The notes under the pieces are model-generated. The model made no database searches, was not told where the DNA came from, and saw only the letters and a list, made by a program, of their open reading frames with translations. Below are positions 47,011 to 55,019 of a DNA stretch of 64,000 nt, one piece after another; position 1 is the stretch's first letter; each line of letters begins with the position of its first letter. The position numbers and the translations under genes were made by a program. Source of the DNA: Agromyces aurantiacus (GTDB lineage: Bacteria; Actinomycetota; Actinomycetes; Actinomycetales; Microbacteriaceae); NCBI RefSeq assembly GCF_016907355.1, contig NZ_JAFBBW010000001.1, forward strand, positions 3,472,001-3,536,000, in the 5' to 3' direction.

Positions 47011-48000
47011 TCACCAGCGGTGGTGCACCGACGCGCGGATCTCGCGGTCGTAGAGCTCGCGGACGGCGGCGTCGAACGTGTCGGGCAGCTCGAGCGACCC
47101 AGCGGCCGCGTTGGCGCGGGCCTGCTCGGGGTTGCGCGCGCCCGGGATCACGGTCGAGACGCCGCGCTGCCGGGCGACCCAGGCGAGCGCGACCTGCGCG
47201 GGCGTGGCATCCGGCGCCGCCTGCCTCGCGAGCGCGGAGAACTCGGATGCCGCGCGCACGCCGGCCGCGTAGTCGACGCCCGAGAACGTCTCGCCGACGT
47301 CGAACGACTCGCCGTGCCGGTTGTAGGTGCGGTGGTCGTTCTCGGCGAACTGCGTGTCGAGCGTGTACTTGCCCGACAGCAGCCCGCTCGCGAGCGGCAC
47401 GCGCGCGATGATGCCCACGCCGTACTGCTCGGCGATCGGCAGCACCTCGTCGACCGGCTTGAGCCGGAACGCGTTGAGGATGATCTGCACGGTCGCGACG
47501 TTCGGCCGCGCGATGGCGGCGAGCGCCTCCTCGACCTTCTCGACGCTCACGCCGTACGCGGCGATCGCACCCTCGGCGACGAGCGTGTCGAGCGCGTCGT
47601 AGACCGCGTCGTCGGAGTACACCGAGGTCGGCGGGCAGTGCAGCTGCACGAGGTCGAGGGTCTCGACGCCGAGGTTGCGGCGCGAGCGGTCGGTCCAGGC
47701 GCGGAAGTTTTCGAGCACGTAGTTGCCGTGCTCCTGCGGCATCCGCCGGCCCATCTTCGTCGCGACGGTCACTCCCGAACCGGGGTTCGCCGCGAGCCAG
47801 CGCCCGATGAGCGACTCCGAACGGCCGTCGCCGTACACGTCGGCGGTGTCGAAGACCGTGACGCCGGCCTCGTGCGACGCGTCGAGCACGGCGAGCGCGT
47901 CGGCCTCGTCGACCTCGCCCCAGTCGGCGCCGAGCTGCCAGGTGCCGAGTCCGATGACCGAGACGGTGCGGCCGGTCCGGCCGAGGGTGCGGGTCTGCAT
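47011..48000 (-). CDS. aldo/keto reductase
   Basis: 329-residue TIM-barrel NAD(P)H oxidoreductase. Catalytic tetrad visible: Asp51 (FDTADVYG), Tyr56, Lys82 (TKMG), His121 (LHCPP). The C-terminal cofactor stretch VIPGARNPEQARANAAA is typical. Substrate not predictable. Start ATG 48000 with GGAGGAG. Confidence 0.92.
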   Translation of the reverse strand: MQTRTLGRTGRTVSVIGLGTWQLGADWGEVDEADALAVLDASHEAGVTVFDTADVYGDGRSESLIGRWLAANPGSGVTVATKMGRRMPQEHGNYVLENFRAWTDRSRRNLGVETLDLVQLHCPPTSVYSDDAVYDALDTLVAEGAIAAYGVSVEKVEEALAAIARPNVATVQIILNAFRLKPVDEVLPIAEQYGVGIIARVPLASGLLSGKYTLDTQFAENDHRTYNRHGESFDVGETFSGVDYAAGVRAASEFSALARQAAPDATPAQVALAWVARQRGVSTVIPGARNPEQARANAAAGSLELPDTFDAAVRELYDREIRASVHHRW

Positions 48001-48129
48001 GGGCTCCTCCGTCGTGTCGCGCCGGCGCGGGCGGGCGGATGCCGCGGCGCGCCGCTCGATCGAGCCTAGCCGTCGCGGGTCGCCCGGTCCGATCGGGCCG
48101 GCGGGGGTTGCGCCGCCCGCCCGGGTCGG

Positions 48130-48990
48130 TCAGGCGATCGCGACCGCCGTGCCGCTCACGACGATGCCGCCCTGCTCGGGGATGTCGACCACGAGCTCGC
48201 TCGGCCGGCCGACGTGCCGGCCCTGGGCGATGAGCACGCGTGCGGGCGGCTCGACCGCGCCGAGCGCGCGCAGGTACCCGCCGACGGCCGCGGCCGCCGC
48301 GCCGGTGGCCGGGTCCTCGGTGATGGCGCCGACCGGGAAGATGTTGCGCGCCTCGAAGCGCAGGCCGTCGTCGGGCGCATCGGTCAGGCGGCGCAGCACG
48401 GTGATGGTGGCCTTCCATCCGTGCTCGTCCATGAGCGCGCGGGCCGCCTGCGGGTCGAAGGCGAACCCGTCGAACGCGGCGGCGTCGGCGACGACGAGCA
48501 CGGGGTGGCGGTTGCCCGCGAACGCGATGCGCGGCGGATGGCGCTCGTCGAGGTCGTCGGCCGACAGCCCCGTGAGCGCGAAGAGGGCCGCGAGCACGTC
48601 ATGGGGGACCTCCTCGACGTCGGGCTCGACGCTCGTGAACGACGCGCGCAGCGCGCCGTCGACCTGTGCCGTCTCGATGCCGACCTCGCCGACGGGCGTC
48701 GCGAAGCGCACGCGCCCCGCGCCCTCGCGCTCGGCGATGGCGATCGCGGTCGCCACGGTCGCGTGCCCGCAGAAGGGCACCTCGGCGACGGGCGAGAAGT
48801 AGCGGATGTCGCGGGCTCCCCCGCGTTCACCGGTGAGGAAGGCGGTCTCGGCGTAGCCGACCTCGCCCGCGATGCGGAGCATGTCGGCGTCGTCGAGCCC
48901 GGCGGCGTCGAGCACGACGCCGGCGGGATTGCCGCCGTCGGGGTCGGAGGTGAAGGCGGCGTAGCGGAGGACGTGCGGTGCGGGGGTCAC
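48130..48990 (-). CDS. PhzF-family isomerase/epimerase-like protein
   Basis: 286 residues of the PhzF family (diaminopimelate-epimerase-like fold). Landmarks: FTSDPDGGNPAGVVLDAAGL, YAETAFL with the conserved Glu, RYFSPVAEVPFCGHATVA, NIFPVGAITEDPATGAAAAAVGGYL. GTG 48990 gives the usual N-terminus (LRYAAFTSDP). An in-frame ATG at 49074 overlaps the preceding stop (ATGA) and would add 28 residues, so the start is open. Probably in one unit with the upstream phosphoesterase. Confidence 0.88.
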   Translation of the reverse strand: MTPAPHVLRYAAFTSDPDGGNPAGVVLDAAGLDDADMLRIAGEVGYAETAFLTGERGGARDIRYFSPVAEVPFCGHATVATAIAIAEREGAGRVRFATPVGEVGIETAQVDGALRASFTSVEPDVEEVPHDVLAALFALTGLSADDLDERHPPRIAFAGNRHPVLVVADAAAFDGFAFDPQAARALMDEHGWKATITVLRRLTDAPDDGLRFEARNIFPVGAITEDPATGAAAAAVGGYLRALGAVEPPARVLIAQGRHVGRPSELVVDIPEQGGIVVSGTAVAIA

Positions 48991-49070
48991 CGAGACATCC
49001 TCACGCCTCGGTGGGGGCGCTGTCTCGGTCCACTTCGAGGTCGGTGGCCTGCTCGCGGTCCAGGCGAAGC

Positions 49071-49592
49071 TCATGCCTCCGCCGCGCGCCAGGCCGGGTC
49101 GACGGGCACGAGCTGCACGTCTGCGAGCCACCCGTGGCGCGTGGTCGCCGTCATGAACGTGGCGACGGGCTGCCGCCGCCGGTCGGTCGGCGAGCCGGGG
49201 TTCAGCAGGCGCAGCCCGCTCGGGGCGGTCGTGTCCCACGGGATGTGGCTGTGCCCGAAGACGAGCACGTCGGCATCGGGGAACGCCGCCTGCATGCGCA
49301 CCTCGCGACCGGGAGCCGCGCCCGTCTCGTGCACGACCGCGATGCGCACGCCGTCGACCTCGAGGCGGGCGACCTCGGGCAGCCGGGCCCGGAGGGCCGC
49401 GCCGTCGTTGTTGCCGTGCACGCCGACGAGCCGGCGCGCGCGTCGCTCGAGCGCGTCGAGGGTCGCGATATCCACCCAGTCGCCCGCATGGATCACGACG
49501 TCGGCGGCGTCGACCGCCGCCCACAGCGCGGGTGGCAGGTCGCGCGCCCGCTTCGGCACGTGCGTGTCGGCGAGGAGGACGAGCGAGCTCAC
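49071..49592 (-). CDS. YfcE/MJ0936-type metallophosphoesterase
   Basis: 173-residue calcineurin-like phosphoesterase with all metal motifs: LADTHV (D/H), HAGDWVD, VHGNND, VVHETGA and FGHSHIP. Small enzymes of this group act on phosphodiesters in the cytoplasm; substrate not known. GTG start 49592, no good ribosome site. Confidence 0.88.
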   Translation of the reverse strand: MSSLVLLADTHVPKRARDLPPALWAAVDAADVVIHAGDWVDIATLDALERRARRLVGVHGNNDGAALRARLPEVARLEVDGVRIAVVHETGAAPGREVRMQAAFPDADVLVFGHSHIPWDTTAPSGLRLLNPGSPTDRRRQPVATFMTATTRHGWLADVQLVPVDPAWRAAEA

Positions 49593-49648
49593 CCGTCCAT
49601 CCTCGCCGAGCCCGAGGCATCCGTCATGGCGCCGACCCAGGCGGGCGG

Positions 49649-49697
49649 TCCGCAGTCCACCGCGCTCGCCCAGGCGATGGGCGTGGTGGACTGCGGA
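49649..49697 (-). terminator. long hairpin, likely terminator
   Basis: 13 bp outer stem (49649-49661 with 49685-49697) and an inner 6 bp stem CGCCCA/TGGGCG (49667-49672 with 49678-49683). Sits 21 bp beyond the VOC gene stop, ending the ArsR operon. Confidence 0.75.
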
Positions 49698-49718
49698 GTG
49701 GATGCGCTGGGCGGTGGA

Positions 49719-50153
49719 TCACAGCTCAGCGCCGAAGCGGCCGCGGGTCTCCAGCGGGATCAGCGGGCGCTCGCCGCGAGCGCGGATCTGCTGCACGGCC
49801 CACGTGTTGCCGTCGGGGTCGGCGAACCCGAAGAAGGTGCCGCCGTCGCGAGGGTCGATCACCTGGATGGGGCTCGCGTCGACGCCGCGCCCGACGAGCT
49901 CGGCGCGCGCGGCCTCCGCGTCGGCGACCACGAGCTGCAGTCCCTTGAGCGAGCCGGGCGGCATCTCGTTCTGCGCGGGGAGCGTGCCGATCACGATCGA
50001 GCAGCCCGAGCCGCGCGGCGTGAACTGCACGAAGCGGTGCTCGCCGGCGTGCGTGTCGTGGTCGAGCTCGAAGCCGACGCGGTCGCGGTAGAACTCGATC
50101 GCGCGGTCGATGTCGCTCACGGGCAGGATGACGACCTCGAGGGTCCAGTCCAT
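49719..50153 (-). CDS. VOC-family (glyoxalase/bleomycin-resistance-like) protein
   Basis: 144 residues, one vicinal-oxygen-chelate domain of paired beta-alpha-beta-beta-beta units: VVILPVSDIDRAIEFYRDRVGFELDHD, then LQLVVADAEAARAELVGRGV and FFGFADPDGNTWAVQQI. Such proteins isomerise, cleave or sequester small molecules. Last gene of the ArsR/SRPBCC run (98 bp gap). GGAGAAG ribosome site. Confidence 0.88.
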   Translation of the reverse strand: MDWTLEVVILPVSDIDRAIEFYRDRVGFELDHDTHAGEHRFVQFTPRGSGCSIVIGTLPAQNEMPPGSLKGLQLVVADAEAARAELVGRGVDASPIQVIDPRDGGTFFGFADPDGNTWAVQQIRARGERPLIPLETRGRFGAEL

Positions 50154-50251
50154 GGTCTTCTCCGTTTCGGTTCATGCGAGATGACGCGAACAGCTCTTCG
50201 TCGACCGACGTCGAGCGGATCGCGTCACCTCGCGGGGTCGTGCGCGGACGG

Positions 50252-50737
50252 TCAGCGGGCGAGCAGCGCGTCGAGCCGCGCGTAGCCCTCGGTCACGCCG
50301 GTCGCCATGCCGTGCTCGACCATGGCGTCGCGCGCCTCGACGCTCGGGTAGACCGAGTGTCCGCGCAGGCGCGTGCGGCCGCCGCCGAGGTCCTCGAACG
50401 TCATCGACTCGAGGCTGACGACATCGGGCGCGCCCTCGAACTCGAAGGTCTGCACGGCGAACTCGTTCTCGCGGATCGAGTGGAACGTGCCGTGGAAGCC
50501 GTACTCGTTGCCGTCGGGGTCGCGGTGCACGTAGCGGTAGCCGCCCTGCGGCTCGAAGTCCCAGCGCTCGATCGCCATCTCGTACCCGTTCGGGCCGAGC
50601 CACTGCTTCACGAGCTCGGGATCGCGGTGGGCGGCGAACACGGCGGCGACGGGTGCGTCGAACTCGCGCTCGATGTCGACGAAGGGCAGGCCCGCGGGCG
50701 CGGTGATGGTGACGGGGTTGGCCGTCTCGGTGGTCAT
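50252..50737 (-). CDS. SRPBCC (AHSA1-like) ligand-binding protein
   Basis: 161 residues. The START/AHSA1 fold is shown by FVDIEREFDAPVAAVFAAHRDPELVKQWLGP, IERWDFEPQGGYRYVHRDPDG, and the C-terminal helix ATGVTEGYARLDALLA. Such proteins are regularly encoded with an ArsR regulator, as here (ATGA overlap). Binds a hydrophobic ligand; function unknown. GAAGGAG ribosome site. Confidence 0.9.
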   Translation of the reverse strand: MTTETANPVTITAPAGLPFVDIEREFDAPVAAVFAAHRDPELVKQWLGPNGYEMAIERWDFEPQGGYRYVHRDPDGNEYGFHGTFHSIRENEFAVQTFEFEGAPDVVSLESMTFEDLGGGRTRLRGHSVYPSVEARDAMVEHGMATGVTEGYARLDALLAR

Positions 50738-51135
50738 GATGACTCCTTCGGGTCGAGGCCGACGCGATGATCGGCGACGGATGCCGCGGCGCTCGCGTCG
50801 CGGCCGGCGGCGAGCAGCGAATCCAGCCGTCGGTACTGCTGCTCGTGGATCAGTCGGTAGCGGTCGATCCACTCGGTGAGGGTCTCGAGTGCGGCCGCGT
50901 CGAGGTGCACGGGGCGGCGCTGGGCGTCGCGGCTCCGGGTGACGAGCCCTGCGGACTCGAGCACCTGGATGTGCTTCGACACCGCCTGCTTGGTGATGTC
51001 GAACGGTTCGGCGAGTTCGTTGACCGTGGCGGATCCGCGGCTGAGCCTGGCGACGATACTGCGACGCACCGGATCGGCCAGCGCCATGAAGGCGCGGTCG
51101 AGCCGCTCGTCGGCCTGTGCCTGTGCGTCGCCCAT
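50734..51135 (-). CDS. ArsR-family winged-helix regulator
   Basis: 133 residues. ADPVRRSIVARLSRGSATVNELAEPFDITKQAVSKHIQVLESAGLV is a standard ArsR winged helix-turn-helix. The metal-binding ELCVCD motif is absent, as usual for the SRPBCC-linked subgroup. It has a leaderless-type start (TAGGTT, 5 nt, ATG 51135). Three TCAAC iterons just upstream suggest autoregulation. Confidence 0.92.
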   Translation of the reverse strand: MGDAQAQADERLDRAFMALADPVRRSIVARLSRGSATVNELAEPFDITKQAVSKHIQVLESAGLVTRSRDAQRRPVHLDAAALETLTEWIDRYRLIHEQQYRRLDSLLAAGRDASAAASVADHRVGLDPKESS

Positions 51136-51179
51136 TGTTCAACCTACCGCTTGATCAACTTATTGGTTGTCAACCTACG
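51136..51179. promoter_or_regulatory. ArsR promoter with TCAAC iterons
   Basis: TCAAC at 51139, 51155 and 51170 (16 and 15 bp apart), the first and last within a repeated TCAACCTAC; a TTGATCAA palindrome at 51151-51158. The -10 TAGGTT (minus strand, 51141-51146) lies inside the first iteron. Confidence 0.6.
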
Positions 51180-51345
51180 CCACGCGCGTGACCACGTCAA
51201 GGGGCCCGGTCGGGATGGCGCGACATCCGCCCGCCTGAGGCCTTCGGCCTGCATGCCGCACCCCCTCGCGCGAGAGCCGCGGGAAGGAGCAGAATCACCC
51301 TGCGGGCACCCGACCCGCGAATCGCGTGCGACCCGAGGAGACGCC

Positions 51346-51801
51346 ATGCCCGTGCAGCTCACCCCGTACCTCAGCTTCCGCGACGAGGCGCGGGAGGCGA
51401 TGGAGTTCTACCACTCGGTGTTCGGCGGAGAACTCACGCTCAGCACGTTCGGCGACTTCCACGCGAGCGAGAACCCCGTCGAGGCCGACAAGATCATGCA
51501 CGGCCACCTGGTGTCGGGTGCGCTCAACCTCATGGGCGCCGACACGCCCAACGAGATGCCGTTCGAAGCGGGCACGAACTTCGCGGTGTCGCTGAGCGGC
51601 GGCCCCGAGGACGAGGCGACGCTGCGCGGCTACTGGGAGGCGCTCGCGGAAGACGGCGAGGTCGACGCCCCGCTCGAGGCCTCCCCGTGGGGCGACGTGT
51701 TCGGCATGCTGACCGACCGCTTCGGGGTGCAGTGGATGGTCGACATCGGGCAGCCGACGCCGGTCGAGAACGCCGCTCCGGCCCGGCCGGACGCGGACTG
51801 A
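51346..51801 (+). CDS. PhnB-like VOC protein
   Basis: 151 residues. LTPYLSFRDEAREAMEFYHSVFGGEL, then HGHLVSGALNLMGAD and SPWGDVFGMLTDRFGVQWMVDI, matches the PhnB/3-demethylubiquinone-methyltransferase-like VOC group, function unknown. GAGGAG ribosome site. Divergent from the ArsR operon. Confidence 0.9.
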   Translation: MPVQLTPYLSFRDEAREAMEFYHSVFGGELTLSTFGDFHASENPVEADKIMHGHLVSGALNLMGADTPNEMPFEAGTNFAVSLSGGPEDEATLRGYWEALAEDGEVDAPLEASPWGDVFGMLTDRFGVQWMVDIGQPTPVENAAPARPDAD

Positions 51802-51845
51802 GCGCTCGGGATATCCGCTATCGGCACGGGTTCCGGCCGTAATCG

Positions 51846-51880
51846 CTAGACGCTCTAGTATCGCGATAGGTTGCCATTAT
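51846..51880 (+). promoter_or_regulatory. promoter with two adjacent dyads
   Basis: CTAGA-CGC-TCTAG (51846-51858) is directly followed by TATCGCGATA (51859-51868), then -10-like CATTAT (51875-51880). Start codon is 55 nt downstream with its own ribosome site. Confidence 0.45.
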
Positions 51881-51934
51881 CGAACTTCACATCGGCAGCC
51901 GCCACGAGCGGCCCGGAACCACGGAGGGGACACG

Positions 51935-52255
51935 GTGGGACAACTCGCCTACGGCATCGACGGCCACCAGTACGAGATCGACGACACCACGTTGCGCCAC
52001 CTGCGCGTGGCGGTGATCGCGAAGCTGCGGCGCCAGGAGCCGTTCGCACTCACGCTGCGCAGCCCCGGAACCGGAGCAGCCGCGGAGACGCTGTGGGTGC
52101 AGCCGTCGATCCCGCTGCGCTTCGTGTTCGACGACGCCGAGTCGGGCCCGATGGACCGCGAATGGCTCGAGAAGCTCGTCGCCGCCGCGAACTCGGCCGG
52201 CGGCATGCAGGTCGAGCTCGAGCGCGTGCAGCCCGCGCTCGCGCTCGTGGGCTGA
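51935..52255 (+). CDS. DUF7882 family protein
   Basis: 106 residues. MGQLAYGIDGHQYEIDDTTLRHL, AKLRRQEPFAL, WVQPSIPLRF and LVAAANSAGGMQV are landmarks of a small protein family frequent in Microbacteriaceae, often mislabelled as DNA ligase in automatic annotation. No enzyme motif. GTG start with CGGAGGGG. Two dyads upstream suggest tight control. Confidence 0.8.
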   Translation: MGQLAYGIDGHQYEIDDTTLRHLRVAVIAKLRRQEPFALTLRSPGTGAAAETLWVQPSIPLRFVFDDAESGPMDREWLEKLVAAANSAGGMQVELERVQPALALVG

Positions 52256-52286
52256 GGAGAGACGTCCGACCGACGCACGACGACAC

Positions 52287-52318
52287 GAGGGGCGCCGGCC
52301 GCATGGCCGGCGCCCCTC
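52287..52318. terminator. bidirectional hairpin terminator
   Basis: Perfect 14 bp stem (52287-52300 with 52305-52318), GCAT loop, between two convergent genes. Confidence 0.9.
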
Positions 52319-52349
52319 CGTCGTGTATCGGGCCGTGGTGTCGTCGCGA

Positions 52350-52718
52350 TCAGTCGAACAGCTCGGACAGCCAGTTGTCCTTCTTCTTCTTGCGGCCGTA
52401 CCCCTGGTCGTCGCCGCGGTCGTACCTCTGGTCGTAGCGGCGGTCGTCGTATCCGCCGGACGCCTGGCGCAGCACGTCCATGGGGTTGGCCGGGTAGCCC
52501 TGCTGCGGCGGCGCCGGCTGGGGCGGCGCGACCTGCGGCGCGGGCGCCGACGGAACAGCGGCCGCACCCGGCGCGGCGAACTCGCGCGACGCGCGCTCGA
52601 TGATCTTGTCGAGCTCGCCGCGGTCGAGCCACACGCCGCGACACGTGGGGCAGTAGTCGATCTCGATGCCGCTGCGCTCGCTCATCACGAGCACGGCGCC
52701 GTCGGTGGGGCACTGCAT
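52350..52718 (-). CDS. TFIIB-type zinc-ribbon protein
   Basis: 122 residues. An N-terminal zinc ribbon (CPTDGAVLV...CPTCRGVWLDRGEL, about 3-36), a Pro/Gln-rich linker (about 50-85), then a charged tail (DDRRYDQRYD, GRKKKKDNWLSELFD). This zf-TFIIB layout with a short C-terminal peptide is widespread and uncharacterised. GAAGGAG ribosome site. Confidence 0.85.
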   Translation of the reverse strand: MQCPTDGAVLVMSERSGIEIDYCPTCRGVWLDRGELDKIIERASREFAAPGAAAVPSAPAPQVAPPQPAPPQQGYPANPMDVLRQASGGYDDRRYDQRYDRGDDQGYGRKKKKDNWLSELFD

Positions 52719-52767
52719 GCAGACTCCTTCATCCGGGATGTCCGGTCCAACCGGGTGTCCGGCGAGC

Positions 52768-53451
52768 CTATCGACGCGGGCTGCGTGCCACCTCTGCGGC
52801 CGCTGCGAGATCGTCGACGAGGCGATCGAACGAGGCCCGGCGCGCCGGCTCCTCGCGAACCCGGAGCACGGCGGACGGATGCTCGGTCACCAGCGTCGGC
52901 GCCCGCAGCGCCGACCCGCCGCGCTCGTCGAGCACGCGACCCCGCACCTCGCCGATCCGCACGTCATGGCCGAGCACCGACCGCGCGGCCGTCGCGCCGA
53001 GGCAGACGACGACCTCCGGGCGCACGACCGCGAACTCGGCTTCCAGCCACGGACGGCACGCCACGACGTGCCCGACGGCCGGCTTGGCGTGGATGCGCCG
53101 CTTCCCGCGCTGCTCGAAGCGGAAGTGCTTGACCGCGTTCGTGAGGTAGGCCTCCTCGCGGCGGATGCCCGCGGCCTCGAGCGCCCGGTCGAGCAGGAGC
53201 CCGGCGGGCCCGACGAACGGCTCGCCCTCCCGGTCCTCGCGGTCGCCGGGCTGCTCGCCCACGAGCATGATGCGGGCACGGACGGAACCGCTCGAGAACA
53301 CCACCTGCGTCGCCGCGCGGGAGAGCTCGCAGCCGCGGCATCCGGGGGCCGCCGCGCGCAGGTCATCCAGTCCCGCATCGGACGGGACCCATGCGCCGGC
53401 GCCGGGTCGCTCGTCGGCGTTCCCGGCGTCGGCCGGCCGATCGGGTGCCAC
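52768..53451 (-). CDS. udgX: UdgX-type uracil-DNA glycosylase
   Basis: 227 residues. Motif 1 is GEQPGD (65-70), as in UdgX rather than GEAPG of family 4. The KRRIH loop (117-121) carries His121, the equivalent of the residue by which Mycobacterium smegmatis UdgX links covalently to the abasic site. HPSAVLR is the motif near the C-terminus. Four Fe-S cysteines: C38, C41, C132, C150. A DNA-repair protein that excises uracil and stays bound. GTG 53451 follows TACCGT by seven nt (leaderless type). Confidence 0.93.
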   Translation of the reverse strand: MAPDRPADAGNADERPGAGAWVPSDAGLDDLRAAAPGCRGCELSRAATQVVFSSGSVRARIMLVGEQPGDREDREGEPFVGPAGLLLDRALEAAGIRREEAYLTNAVKHFRFEQRGKRRIHAKPAVGHVVACRPWLEAEFAVVRPEVVVCLGATAARSVLGHDVRIGEVRGRVLDERGGSALRAPTLVTEHPSAVLRVREEPARRASFDRLVDDLAAAAEVARSPRR

Positions 53452-53458
53452 GGCACCG

Positions 53459-53464
53459 ACGGTA
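53459..53464 (-). promoter_or_regulatory. -10 box TACCGT, leaderless start
   Basis: TACCGT on the minus strand, seven nt before the udgX GTG at 53451. Confidence 0.5.
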
Positions 53465-53556
53465 GGCCGACCGGGCGGCCGCGCCCAGCCGGTTGCCGGA
53501 TGCCGCGGCCGGTGCTACGTCGCGTGGCCGGAGGCGAGGTCCCGGAGACGGCGAAC

Positions 53557-53610
53557 GCCGGGCCGGACACGAGGTCCGACCCGGCGTACCGGTGCGGGCA
53601 CGAGGCCCGC
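53557..53610 (-). terminator. two tandem hairpins after cold-shock gene
   Basis: GCGGGC/GCCCGC (53594-53599 with 53605-53610) and a 12 bp stem with one mismatch (53557-53568 with 53574-53585). Both have the loop ACGAG (plus-strand reading). Begin 6 bp after the cspA-like stop. Confidence 0.75.
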
Positions 53611-53616
53611 GTGCGC

Positions 53617-53820
53617 TCAGATCGCGCGGATGTTCTCGGCCTGCAGGCCCTTCTGACCCTGGACGACCTCGAACTCGACGTTCTGGCCCTCCTCGAGCGA
53701 GCGGTAGCCGCTGCCCGTGATGGCGCTGAAGTGCGCGAAGACGTCGGGGCTCCCGTCGGAGGGAGCGATGAAGCCGAAGCCCTTTTCGGCGTTGAACCAC
53801 TTGACGGTTCCGGTTGCCAT
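53617..53820 (-). CDS. cspA: cold-shock protein (CspA family)
   Basis: 67 residues, one OB-fold cold-shock domain. RNP1-like KGFGFIAP and RNP2-like VFAHFSAI are present. RNA chaperone of normal length. ATG 53820 with GAAGGAAA. No gene lies between it and 54195, so a long 5' leader, as in other cold-shock mRNAs, is possible. Confidence 0.95.
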   Translation of the reverse strand: MATGTVKWFNAEKGFGFIAPSDGSPDVFAHFSAITGSGYRSLEEGQNVEFEVVQGQKGLQAENIRAI

Positions 53821-54194
53821 GCTGATGTTTCCTTCGTTCGTACTGGGCCGAACCATTCGGCCCGTCACGTTCGGCCGGGCGGCCGTCCGCAGTGCCCGGC
53901 GGCGGATACCGCTCGGGCGGGTGGTTCCGAGGGTCGTCGCACCTCGTGCGTCGTCGCCCTCGGTCTCGGGTCATGCCATGCGGATCGTGCCGCCTCCGGG
54001 CAATCAGTCGTGAAGCGGGCGGTCGCCCGCGAGTGGAGGAAGATCGATCGTATCGCACTTCCGGGCGTGTCGGCGGGAGTTGTCCACAGGTTTCGCGCGC
54101 GATCGATCCGCAGGTCCCGTCCGGACCGTACCTCCGGCGACCATGGGGAGCGCTCCCGATGGGCCGTCGGCTCGCCCGCGGATATGGTGATGCG
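53821..54194. other. 374 bp divergent intergenic region
   Basis: Holds the cold-shock promoter/leader (leftward) and the TSUP gene promoter (rightward, TATGGT at 54183-54188). No coding sequence recognised. Confidence 0.45.
54183..54188 (+). promoter_or_regulatory. -10 box TATGGT, leaderless start
   Basis: TATGGT six nt before the GTG at 54195; no ribosome site. Confidence 0.55.
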
Positions 54195-55019
54195 GTGACC
54201 ACGCCGCCGCCCGACCCCGCACCGCCCGACGCCGGCACGCCGCCCGCACCGGCGTGGCGGTTCCTCGTGGTCGGGGCGGTCGGCGGCCTGCTCTCCGGCA
54301 TGTTCGGGGTCGGCGGCGGCATCGTGATGGTGCCGCTGCTCATCCTGCTCGCCGGGATGGACCAGCGGCGGGCCTCCGCGACCTCGCTCGCGGCGATCGT
54401 GCCGACCGCGGTGGCCGGTTCGGTCGCCTACCTCGTCAACGGGCAGGTCGACCTCGTCGCCGCGCTCCTCGTCGCGGTCGGCGGCATCGCCGGCGGATGG
54501 CTCGGCGCGAAGCTGCTCGCCCGGCTCCCGCTCGGCTGGCTGCGGTGGCTCTTCATCGCGCTCATCGTCGTCGTCGCGGTGCGCCTGGTCGTCGCGGCGC
54601 CGGAGCGCGTCGCCGACCCGGTGCCGCTCGAGCTCGGCCCGGCGCTGGGGCTCGTGGCGCTCGGACTCGTGGTCGGCATCGCGTCGGGCCTGTTCGGCAT
54701 CGGCGGGGGCCTCATCATGGTGCCCGCGTTCATGACCCTCTTCGGCCTCGGCGACCTCATCGCGCGCGGCACCTCGCTCGTGGCGATGATCCCGACCGCG
54801 GTCAGCGGCACGCTCACGAACGTGCGCAGCGGCATCGTCGACCTGCGCGCCGCGCTCATCGCCGGCCTCGCGGCCACGGTCGCCGCCCTCCCCGGCGTCG
54901 CGCTGGCGTTCCTCGTGCCTCCGGCGGTCGGCGCGTGGCTGTTCGCGGCGCTGCTCCTCGTGGCGGCCGTGCAACTGGCGGTGCGGGCCGTCCGGGCGCA
55001 GCGGGTCGGGCGCGCATGA
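54195..55019 (+). CDS. TSUP-family (TauE/SafE, DUF81) transporter
   Basis: 274 residues, about eight spans in two repeats, each starting with the family glycine motif: GLLSGMFGVGGGIVMVPLL (about 33-51) and GIASGLFGIGGGLIMVPAF (about 160-178). Proposed exporters of sulfite and organosulfonates or other anions. Pro-rich N-terminal tail. Its stop overlaps the start of the DUF2510 gene (ATGA). Confidence 0.92.
   Translation: MTTPPPDPAPPDAGTPPAPAWRFLVVGAVGGLLSGMFGVGGGIVMVPLLILLAGMDQRRASATSLAAIVPTAVAGSVAYLVNGQVDLVAALLVAVGGIAGGWLGAKLLARLPLGWLRWLFIALIVVVAVRLVVAAPERVADPVPLELGPALGLVALGLVVGIASGLFGIGGGLIMVPAFMTLFGLGDLIARGTSLVAMIPTAVSGTLTNVRSGIVDLRAALIAGLAATVAALPGVALAFLVPPAVGAWLFAALLLVAAVQLAVRAVRAQRVGRA

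Noticed and set aside
53865..54974. 369-codon frame opposite the TSUP transporter
   Set aside because: His/Arg/Glu-rich shadow; the plus strand has the TSUP glycine motifs and a promoter.
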